Of a stretch of DNA of 64,000 bases, positions 18,892 to 25,951 are shown piece by piece. Each line of letters begins with the position of its first letter. The first letter of the stretch is position 1. Source of the DNA: an uncultured Loktanella sp. (GTDB lineage Bacteria > Pseudomonadota > Alphaproteobacteria > Rhodobacterales > Rhodobacteraceae); assembly GCA_937132065.1 (NCBI GenBank), contig CAKZNT010000040.1, positions 1 to 64,000 of the forward strand, in the 5' to 3' direction. The notes under the pieces were generated by a model. The model saw only the letters and a list, made by a program, of their open reading frames with translations. It searched no databases and was not told the origin of the DNA. The translations under genes were made by a program, and so were the position numbers.

Positions 18892-20139
18892 CTAAGGCCA
18901 TTCCCAGTTGTAATATTTCTCAAAGACCGTGTTGAGGTCGGAAGTAGCTGCTGGATTGACGACGTATTGTGAAAACCAATGTGAAGTTTTGGCAGGTTCA
19001 TTTTCAATTGTATTCGCCACATAGGGATCGGAAACTAGCACCATTGGATTCAACTCATTGTAATCCGTGCTGATGGTTTTTAGCCAAGAAAGGCAAATCA
19101 CATCTGCTCCCGACGCTAGGATATATGCCCTTGCCGCTTCAAAGGAGTTTCCTTGGGTGCAAAAGTCATCAACAAGCAAAACAGTTTTTCCTTTCTTCAG
19201 CGGCGGGTTTTTATAGCGATCACCTTTCTTAGTTTTCAGAGGAGTAGGATTGAGGTGAATGGTATCGATCTGGTTTTTTATGCCAACAGTTTGACCCGCA
19301 ATTCGAGCGGTCTGAGATTTTTGCGCTGTTGTGTGCCGTATAAGAAGGTCTGGTATGAACTTTGCTTGCATACAGTCAGCAAAAACAGTGAGCGCTTCAT
19401 TGACGCTTGGATCAACTGAATCTGTAGAATGGCCTGGATAAGAAGTTACGAAGGAAATTTCTTCGGCAAGGCCTGAGGCATAAACCGATGAGGCTAATAA
19501 TCGCCCCCAAAAGGTGGCGTCTCCGCCTCCCGACTTGGCCGTATTCCTGGCATGGTAGGAGTAGCCATGCGCGTCCGTGTATCGAGCCGACATAGTCGAA
19601 AAGGGAGCCAGCGAAAACACTCGTAAGTTCTCACTTTCTAGCGCCCAGAACCATCCGTGAATTCCAATATAGAAACAATCAATGAATCTCGCGATGTCTT
19701 TCGGGCTATCGAATTTGAAGCCGTAATCATTTGCCTCGCCATGCCACAACGCATTTAGGAAGAGCAAGCCACTGTTCCGAGCCGTTCGCATGTCTGTCTC
19801 GGTGTTCCCAACATAAACAGCTTCATTCTTTTCCCAGCCAAGTTGGTCAAGCACATACTCCATTGCCGCTTTTTTGGGTTTGTAGGGCATCGGAGAAGAG
19901 TCCGCCATGAACCAGTCAAAATCACCAATATTTGTGGCAACAAATTCTTGAAATGGAATTTTGCCTCCGTCTTTCAAAGTCATCGTCCAGCTGTGGTTCC
20001 CAACAAAGACGGGTTTAAGGTCGTTTGCTATCATCCATTTAATGAGCTTCTCAAACTCTTTAAAAATTGTTGCGTCCATGGTGCCGCTTTTGACGACCAC
20101 GTCACGCAGTGAAAAGATCACACCTTTTAACTGTGACAA
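18892..20139 (-). CDS. Pseudo-HAD domain fused to ComFC-like phosphoribosyltransferase
   Basis: 415 residues. The start is a TTG at 20139 with AGGA 7 nt upstream. The N-terminal half has a HAD layout: motif I region KGVIFSLRDVVVKSG (residues 5-19), motif III YKPKKAAMEYVLDQLG, motif IV VYVGNTETDMRTARNSG. But the motif I aspartates are Ser10 and Arg12, and the first acidic residue of motif IV is Asn112, so phosphatase activity is unlikely. The C-terminal half is a type I phosphoribosyltransferase: a ComFC-like middle (ISFVTSYPGH, then TTAQKSQTARI) and a PRPP loop VLLVDDFCTQGNSFEAA (320-336). Nine bases separate it from the DprA-like gene upstream, so they form an operon. The pairing of DprA-like and PRTase domains recalls the PsyrTA/RqlHI toxin-antitoxin-like modules; function here is inferred only. 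Confidence 0.75.
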   Translation of the reverse strand: MSQLKGVIFSLRDVVVKSGTMDATIFKEFEKLIKWMIANDLKPVFVGNHSWTMTLKDGGKIPFQEFVATNIGDFDWFMADSSPMPYKPKKAAMEYVLDQLGWEKNEAVYVGNTETDMRTARNSGLLFLNALWHGEANDYGFKFDSPKDIARFIDCFYIGIHGWFWALESENLRVFSLAPFSTMSARYTDAHGYSYHARNTAKSGGGDATFWGRLLASSVYASGLAEEISFVTSYPGHSTDSVDPSVNEALTVFADCMQAKFIPDLLIRHTTAQKSQTARIAGQTVGIKNQIDTIHLNPTPLKTKKGDRYKNPPLKKGKTVLLVDDFCTQGNSFEAARAYILASGADVICLSWLKTISTDYNELNPMVLVSDPYVANTIENEPAKTSHWFSQYVVNPAATSDLNTVFEKYYNWEWP

Positions 20140-20148
20140 TTGAAAATC

Positions 20149-21174
20149 CTAAATGAGGTCAAGTTGGGTTTCGGGCAAAGGTAAAGGTGCAGACAATGCA
20201 TTTAGCACAAATTCAAAAAATGAATTTTGATCACGAGGCACTGTGAATACTCCAGAATTAAAATGTGATTTGCTTGGTAGTAAAACGCGAGTTTCGGGCC
20301 AATCAACAGCCTTTAGGGCGGCGATTGGTCGACGGAGTTTTGAAGCAAAGTTGACGGTGTGAGCTGTGCCGCTTTTAGGTGACCACTCAATGGGAATTAG
20401 AACTTTCCCCAGTGCCGCTTGGAGCCTATTTCTGCGGACGAAGTTCTCGCCGCTATAGCTATCATTTGGCAGATACTCCGTCACGATTGCACCACCTTCG
20501 CTAACAATCCTGTCGGCTAGTCGACTTGATCCTTTGGGATATTCGGTCTGTATTCCTGTCCCCAGAACCGCAATTGTAGGAACCTTCATCCGAATCGAAA
20601 ACTCGTGGACGGCTTGATCCATTCCTGTCGCCAAGCCACTGACTGTCGATGCTTTCCAATCGGCAAGATTCATCCCGACATACTGGCTCAACCATTCGCC
20701 GTCCGCCGAAGGTTTACGCGTTCCAACTGCGGTGATGGAGGGCCTACTTAATGCCGTGGCGTCCCCTCTAATAAAGAGCCAAGCGGGAGGTTCTTCTAGG
20801 CCCAAGAGGGCTTTAGGATAAATTGCAGAACCTAAGAAAGCAATCTGGGTCCCTTTACTCAAAAGATCGTCGTATAGACGATGGGATCTTTCCGATGCTT
20901 TGGAAGATGCGTCCTTCCAATCAATGTTCGATTCCCCAATTCTTGCACCGTGTTTTCGCAGCAGATTTGTGACTTCAGCGCCGTCATCCAAATCTAGAAT
21001 GCTACTGAATGTTATATTTTGGCGTTTCAGACCAAAAAGCGTCCAATACCCGACCCCTTTCAGGCTCGCCAAGGCAAGCAATGCTAGGGCCTCTTTGTTG
21101 CTGTGGTCGGATGCAATTAAACTATTTTCCAACTCTTTAAGCTTCCCATCTAAACAAATTTCGTAGGTCTCCAT
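20149..21174 (-). CDS. DprA/Smf-like Rossmann-fold protein
   Basis: 341 residues, ATG at 21174 with GGAGG upstream. Residues 30-60 resemble a helix-hairpin-helix-like segment (LALASLKGVGYWTLFGLKRQ). The DprA core follows: AVGTRKPS (149-156), VSGLATGMDQAVH (178-190), AVLGTGIQTEYPKG (202-215) and FVRRNRLQAALGKVLIP (245-261), all conserved DprA positions for nucleotide or DNA binding. Chromosomal DprA loads RecA on incoming single-stranded DNA. This copy lies in a transposon operon with a PRTase and has a divergent N-terminus, so it is more likely a defence or antitoxin-type homologue than the competence protein (inference). The C-terminal winged-helix domain of DprA is not evident. Confidence 0.85.
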   Translation of the reverse strand: METYEICLDGKLKELENSLIASDHSNKEALALLALASLKGVGYWTLFGLKRQNITFSSILDLDDGAEVTNLLRKHGARIGESNIDWKDASSKASERSHRLYDDLLSKGTQIAFLGSAIYPKALLGLEEPPAWLFIRGDATALSRPSITAVGTRKPSADGEWLSQYVGMNLADWKASTVSGLATGMDQAVHEFSIRMKVPTIAVLGTGIQTEYPKGSSRLADRIVSEGGAIVTEYLPNDSYSGENFVRRNRLQAALGKVLIPIEWSPKSGTAHTVNFASKLRRPIAALKAVDWPETRVLLPSKSHFNSGVFTVPRDQNSFFEFVLNALSAPLPLPETQLDLI

Positions 21175-21291
21175 GGCCCTCCAAGAAATTACGAGTATCA
21201 GGAAAAAGGCAATAAACGACGTTCAAAACAGTATCATGTAGTGCCATCTTAGTTTGAAGAATATGTAACAGCAATGAGATGAACTGCTTTG

Positions 21292-22233
21292 TCAAAATCT
21301 CGACATTCCAGGTAATGACCAGCATAACTGCTCCGCTTCATCGCGGGTGCCCAAAAAAAATTCACCACCAAGGCTTTCGAGCTTTGCTGCGGCGCGGGCT
21401 TTGAAAAGGTTTTCTACGTCTTCGGCGGCTTGTTTGCTTGGGAACGCTTGAGAGGTTAGGCGGATCTCCCATTTCCCTGGGACCGCCGGGGGGAAGCTTT
21501 GGTTCAGCTCGTCTCGTCGGCGCACCGGATCATTGGACACACCGATCTTCAACATAACCGACTTGTCGCCGAAGGCCTTTTTGCGACCCAGTAGAGAATG
21601 CCCATTGCCAGTATATTCTGCGAGATAAAGATAGGTATCGCCGTCTTCATAGATTGAGGTGCGTTCTCCTGCAGATCCTGGAAATGCGCGGGATGGTTTG
21701 AATACCTCAGCGAACGGTTGGACCTTAGTATCGGCTTCAGCGATGGGTGGCTCCCCGAAGACGCTGACCTCGCGCACCTTGATTTTAAGGGCCTGCACGA
21801 TTTCATCCGTGTCAAGGTCGGTGCCATGGGTGGCGAGCGACTGACCCGCCTCGGGACGGTAGGAGTTGAAAGCGATACGGCTGATCATCACCTTTTCTTC
21901 AGCCCGCCATGCGCGGCGTATTGGGATGGCCTCGGACCATTGCCCCTCGTGTCCGGCATCGCGTTTGCGTGTCATACCTAATTCGGATGATTTCTCATGG
22001 TCGTGGATAGGGTTTGTATCGACCTGCACAAAACCCAGAACATAAGAGCGTTCGGCCTTAGCCGTTTCAGCGCTGACCGCGCCGTAAATCAGTATCAGAT
22101 CACCATCGTTCAGCCGCGCAGCATAACGGTCGCGGGCGGAGCTTTTAGTCCAGCCAACATAGCCGTCTTCCTCGGGGCTGAATCCATAGAATGACCGTGT
22201 CCAGATTTGCGTGCCTTCCGGAAGGGCGCTCAT
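21292..22233 (-). CDS. EVE-like plus GIY-YIG (T5orf172/MUG113-type) protein, restriction-operon accessory
   Basis: 313 residues, overlapping hsdS by 4 bp. The N-terminal part (about 1-150) has WTRSFYGFSPEEDGYVGWTK and NDGDLILIYG, consistent with an EVE/PUA-like modified-base-reader fold (moderate confidence). The C-terminal part (about 205-313) starts TYLYLAEYTG and continues MLKIGVSNDPVRRRDELNQ, the pattern of GIY-YIG nucleases of the T5orf172/MUG113 type, in which Tyr, Ile-Gly and Arg are catalytic. The last gene of the type I restriction operon, it may act on modified or cut DNA. That role is inferred from the domain pair and location. Confidence 0.7.
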   Translation of the reverse strand: MSALPEGTQIWTRSFYGFSPEEDGYVGWTKSSARDRYAARLNDGDLILIYGAVSAETAKAERSYVLGFVQVDTNPIHDHEKSSELGMTRKRDAGHEGQWSEAIPIRRAWRAEEKVMISRIAFNSYRPEAGQSLATHGTDLDTDEIVQALKIKVREVSVFGEPPIAEADTKVQPFAEVFKPSRAFPGSAGERTSIYEDGDTYLYLAEYTGNGHSLLGRKKAFGDKSVMLKIGVSNDPVRRRDELNQSFPPAVPGKWEIRLTSQAFPSKQAAEDVENLFKARAAAKLESLGGEFFLGTRDEAEQLCWSLPGMSRF

Positions 22234-23948
22234 GCGGCCACTTCTTCGCGAGTTGCTGGCTCCAACGCCTCGTGCAGAAGGGCTTCGAGGAGGCGGGTGC
22301 GGGTTGTGTTGGCGGTGGTCAAAGTGGCCTCCAGGCGGTCGCAGAGGGCCATGAGGGCGTCGACTTTGGCTACGATGCGGTGTTGTTCTGCAAGAGGCGG
22401 GAGCGGCACTGGCAAGCCATTCATTGCTTTGAGAGAAAGGTTCTTGATCGTAGCTCCCGTTGCTTGTTTGATGGCGTATTCAACATAGTAAGGTGTCTGG
22501 ATTAGAATTCGAATGAACTGCATATCTACCAAGGGCGAAATTTCAAAATAGCAGGCACTCTTTCCAAGTAGAACGCGTTCACCGTTGTAGAAGGCATAGT
22601 TTGTCAGTGTGCCATTGATCGAAACGAGCAAAGTTCTTTCATTTAGAGGTTTCGCATGCTTCTCATACTCTTCCTGAGACACCAATTTGGTATTTGGAAG
22701 GATTGAAATTTGCCCATCGCGAAGATTAGTCCCATTGATGAAGTGAATATTTCCAGTGCTAATGTAATTTGGGGTGCCGTGAAGTCCGTCGCCGAGATTG
22801 TAGGATAGCTCGCGTAAAGCAGCGACTGACCAGCTAGCAGGTAACGAGAAAGGCAAGTCTTCCTTGTTGCAGGAAAACTTGGTCGAACGCTTCATTTCTT
22901 GCGGTTCAACGTCTTCTTTTTTCCGCTTTCGAACCTGAACCAACAACTGTTCACCCGAACCATCCGCCTCATCCTGCTCCACAAGCTTCCCCTGCACGGC
23001 GAGGTTTAGGATGGTTTGGCGGAGGGTTTTGATTTGGTCGGGGCGGAATGTGAGGGTGGGGAGGGTCTCGAGGGCGAAGCGGGCGTGGGCGGGGAAGTCC
23101 TCGGGTGTTGTGTCGGCGGCGGTCAGTCGGCCGAGGCTGGCGGCGGTGAGCTTGTTGCGCGTCTCTTCGCGGGTCTTGCGGGCCTCTTCCAGCCGATCAC
23201 AGAGCGCCATGAGTTCATCGACCTTCGCCACTATCCGATGCTGCTCTGCGAGGGGTGGGAGAGGAAAAGCGGTTTCATTGATTTGTTTTGAACTTAAATT
23301 CGGGATCGCGCTACCCAATGAAATGCTCAGGTTTCGCGCTATCACAGTCTCGAAAAATATTCTTACAAACTTGATACTTGTTGAGAACGCCTCAATGCGC
23401 CCAACACGTTGGTTTAGAAGAAGTTGGTGGCCAGTGCGGTTGAAGGCTGTTTTTCCAGTAGTTGCTCCGGACATTGCGAGCAAAAGAGCATTCTCAGGTA
23501 TCCAGACTTCCTGCGAAACAGAATTTGCGGTCTCATCCGTAACACATTTTGCTGACGAAAGTGAAACCTCGCCGTCAACTAAATTGCCAATGCGGATGAC
23601 CGGAACGCCAGATGCCTTGAAGTCGGCGCTCTTGAAAGCAAAGCCATTCCAAAGTTTGATAATGTTGCCAAGCGGTTGCCAAATCCATCCGGACGGCAGC
23701 AAAAACTCCTGATCTAGAGCTGAAACATTTTCTAGGGAAATTGCTGTCGAAACACGTATACCTTGTAGACGCTCAGCTTTCTCAGCTTCAATTTTTTTCA
23801 AAAGCACCGATGCTGGTTCTTCGTCCGAGATCTGTGCTACCAGTTTCCCGCGCACTGCAAGATCTAGAACAAACCTTCGTAGCCGCACGATGGCATCTGG
23901 CGCATCGCTGATCTTCTCATAATGTTCCAAAAGACGGTCGGCGTTCAT
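22230..23948 (-). CDS. hsdS: Type I restriction-modification specificity subunit
   Basis: 572 residues in two target-recognition halves. Each half ends in the same conserved region: PLPPLAEQHRIVAKVDELMA near residue 240 and PLPPLAEQHRIVAKVDALMA near residue 525, each followed by a long helix that spaces the two recognition domains and contacts HsdM. The N-terminal conserved helix (DAIVRLRRFVLDLAVRGKLV) is repeated at the middle as QIKTLRQTILNLAVQGKLVE. The stretches between the repeats are the variable target-recognition domains, so the site should be a bipartite sequence that cannot be predicted here. The gene overlaps hsdM by 4 bp. Confidence 0.94.
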   Translation of the reverse strand: MNADRLLEHYEKISDAPDAIVRLRRFVLDLAVRGKLVAQISDEEPASVLLKKIEAEKAERLQGIRVSTAISLENVSALDQEFLLPSGWIWQPLGNIIKLWNGFAFKSADFKASGVPVIRIGNLVDGEVSLSSAKCVTDETANSVSQEVWIPENALLLAMSGATTGKTAFNRTGHQLLLNQRVGRIEAFSTSIKFVRIFFETVIARNLSISLGSAIPNLSSKQINETAFPLPPLAEQHRIVAKVDELMALCDRLEEARKTREETRNKLTAASLGRLTAADTTPEDFPAHARFALETLPTLTFRPDQIKTLRQTILNLAVQGKLVEQDEADGSGEQLLVQVRKRKKEDVEPQEMKRSTKFSCNKEDLPFSLPASWSVAALRELSYNLGDGLHGTPNYISTGNIHFINGTNLRDGQISILPNTKLVSQEEYEKHAKPLNERTLLVSINGTLTNYAFYNGERVLLGKSACYFEISPLVDMQFIRILIQTPYYVEYAIKQATGATIKNLSLKAMNGLPVPLPPLAEQHRIVAKVDALMALCDRLEATLTTANTTRTRLLEALLHEALEPATREEVAA

Positions 23949-25399
23949 CGGGCCAGCGCCTCGGTCAGGATGGATTTCAACTCGGCGCGTAGGCTTTCGA
24001 CGGAAGTCTCTGCCTTGGTTAGATCGTTCAGCAGGTCTTCTGGGTCGCCATGGTCATCTTCGACCACGTGGGGGTTTTTGATGTCGAGGTTAAAGCCACG
24101 CTCGCGGATCGTGTCGATTGACACCTTCCATGCTTGCTCGTTTTCCTCGCGGCCCTCGCGGCCCTCGCGGTCCACACCGCCCCACCATTCGGCGCAGTCA
24201 TCCAGATGCTCCAGCTTGATTGGTCGCGTCATTGAGTAGGCCTTTTGCCCCTCTGGCACGCGGTGCTCCCAATACCAGACGTCTTGCGTTGGCGTGCCCT
24301 TTTCAAAGAACAGCAGGTTGGTGCCGATGGAGGCGTAGGGTTTGAATACCGAGTTGGGCATGCGCACGATGGTGTGCAGGTTACATTCCTTGAGGAGGTG
24401 TTCCTTAAGCCGCGTTTTGATGCCTTCGCCAAAGAGCGAGCCATCGGGGAGAACCACGGCTGCTCGGCCGTTATTCTTGAGCAGGCGAATGATGAGGGCG
24501 AGGAAGAGGTCAGCTGTTTCACGTGTCTTGAAAGCAGGGAAGTTGTTCTCGATCCCGTCCTCTTCCTTGCCACCAAACGGCGGGTTGGTGAGAATGATGT
24601 CGACGCGTTCATCCTTCGTCCAGCTGATTAGCGGACGGGCAAGGGTGTTGTCGTGCTTGACCCATGACGGCTCTTCGATGTTGTGGAGCAGCATGTTGGT
24701 TGTGCAGAGCATGTGGGGCAGCGGTTTCTTTTCCACCGCGCGGAGGGAGGCCTGCATGAGGGCCTCGTCCTCTGGCCGTTTGACGTAATTCTCGCGCATG
24801 TGGCGCATAGCGCAGGTCAGGAAGCCACCTGTGCCACAAGCGGGGTCCATCAGGATCTCGCCGGGGTGCGGGTCCATCTGCTTGACGATGAAGGCAGTGA
24901 CGGCGCGGGGCGTGTAGTATTCGCCGGAGTTGCCTGCGTTCTGAAGGTCGTTGAGTAACTGCTCGTAAAGGTCGCCGAAGTGCTGACGTTCGGTCAGAGA
25001 GTTGAAGTCCACTTCGTTGATCTTGTTGATGACCTGACGCATAAGCGTGCCGGATTTCATGTAGTTGTAGGCGTCTTGGAAGACAGAGCGGACCACTTTG
25101 GCCCGAGGTGTCTTGCCTGGCAATTCCTTGAGCGTCGCGAAGAGGTCGTCGTTTACGAAGGTCAGTAAATCATCACCAGTGATGCCCTCAGGATCAGTGG
25201 CCCAATTCCGCCACTGAAGGTTCTCTGGGATTGGCGACGTATAGTCTTCGCTGTTGAATTCCATCGCTTCGTCTTGGTCGTCGATAATTTTGAGGAAGAA
25301 CATCCAAACGAGTTGTGACAATCGCTGTGCGTCACCGTCGACGCCAACGTCTTTGCGCATGACGTCTTGGATGGATTTGACGAGGTTTCTCATAGACAT
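23945..25399 (-). CDS. hsdM: Type I N6-adenine DNA methyltransferase subunit
   Basis: 484 residues from the ATG at 25399 (MSMRNLVKSIQDVM); a TTG 18 bases upstream is in frame but would overlap the previous gene. SAM motif I is DPACGTGG (185-192) and catalytic motif IV is NPPF (272-275), both intact. It methylates adenine within the hsdS-specified site, and with HsdR forms the restriction complex. It follows the papain-like gene by 1 bp and overlaps hsdS. Confidence 0.95.
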   Translation of the reverse strand: MSMRNLVKSIQDVMRKDVGVDGDAQRLSQLVWMFFLKIIDDQDEAMEFNSEDYTSPIPENLQWRNWATDPEGITGDDLLTFVNDDLFATLKELPGKTPRAKVVRSVFQDAYNYMKSGTLMRQVINKINEVDFNSLTERQHFGDLYEQLLNDLQNAGNSGEYYTPRAVTAFIVKQMDPHPGEILMDPACGTGGFLTCAMRHMRENYVKRPEDEALMQASLRAVEKKPLPHMLCTTNMLLHNIEEPSWVKHDNTLARPLISWTKDERVDIILTNPPFGGKEEDGIENNFPAFKTRETADLFLALIIRLLKNNGRAAVVLPDGSLFGEGIKTRLKEHLLKECNLHTIVRMPNSVFKPYASIGTNLLFFEKGTPTQDVWYWEHRVPEGQKAYSMTRPIKLEHLDDCAEWWGGVDREGREGREENEQAWKVSIDTIRERGFNLDIKNPHVVEDDHGDPEDLLNDLTKAETSVESLRAELKSILTEALAR

Positions 25400-25400
25400 G

Positions 25401-25946
25401 TTATTCAGTCTTTTCAATTAACAGGAGTTCACTCGGCTTTATACAAGTTTTGCCTTCGGAGGCGGTTTTGACTTCTCCGATGTATATTTCCTCTATCAAG
25501 AAGGGTTTCACCGGATTTTTCTTCGCGATGCTGTCGATCTTCTTCCAGCCATATTTGGTGTCATATGTAACTACAATCCAGTGATCGCTTGGCGAAGTGA
25601 TCCGTAAGATTGCGCATTTCGACTTTGAATTTGGTAGGAAAAAATTTTCGAGCTCTTGGACGAAGGTTTTTAGCGTTCGGCGGTTCTTGTTTGCACGCCT
25701 TACCTGCAGGTGCGCCGATCCCGATTGTTTAATGCACTCCTCTACCAGGCGATGCATTTCGCCAAATGCTATGCCATTTCTGTTAAGCTCATCGAGAGGG
25801 ATAATTGTTTCATCGCAACAAACATCGAAAAAGTATTCTGCACCAAGCAGTTTCGCCTTTTTACGGCACTCGAGGTAGCGGAAAGCATTTGCAATTGCAT
25901 AAAAGCCGCAGAAAAAATCAAACGTCCCTTGTTGGCCAAACCTCAT
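25401..25946 (-). CDS. Papain-like/C39-like cysteine-protease-fold protein in the hsd operon
   Basis: 181 residues. The order Gln5/Gln6, Cys13 (FFCGFYAIANAFRYL), His122 (SPSDHWIVVTYD) and Asp138 (GWKKIDSI) matches the oxyanion Gln and Cys-His-Asp triad of papain-like folds such as C39-type peptidases, with the active cysteine at the start of a helix as in that fold. No exact family is recognised. It is fitted tightly between hsdR (5 bp) and hsdM (1 bp), so it is co-transcribed with the restriction enzyme. It could cleave a protein during defence, regulate HsdR, or be a toxin. All are inferences, and even the fold is by motif only. Confidence 0.65.
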   Translation of the reverse strand: MRFGQQGTFDFFCGFYAIANAFRYLECRKKAKLLGAEYFFDVCCDETIIPLDELNRNGIAFGEMHRLVEECIKQSGSAHLQVRRANKNRRTLKTFVQELENFFLPNSKSKCAILRITSPSDHWIVVTYDTKYGWKKIDSIAKKNPVKPFLIEEIYIGEVKTASEGKTCIKPSELLLIEKTE

Positions 25947-25951
25947 TGTGG

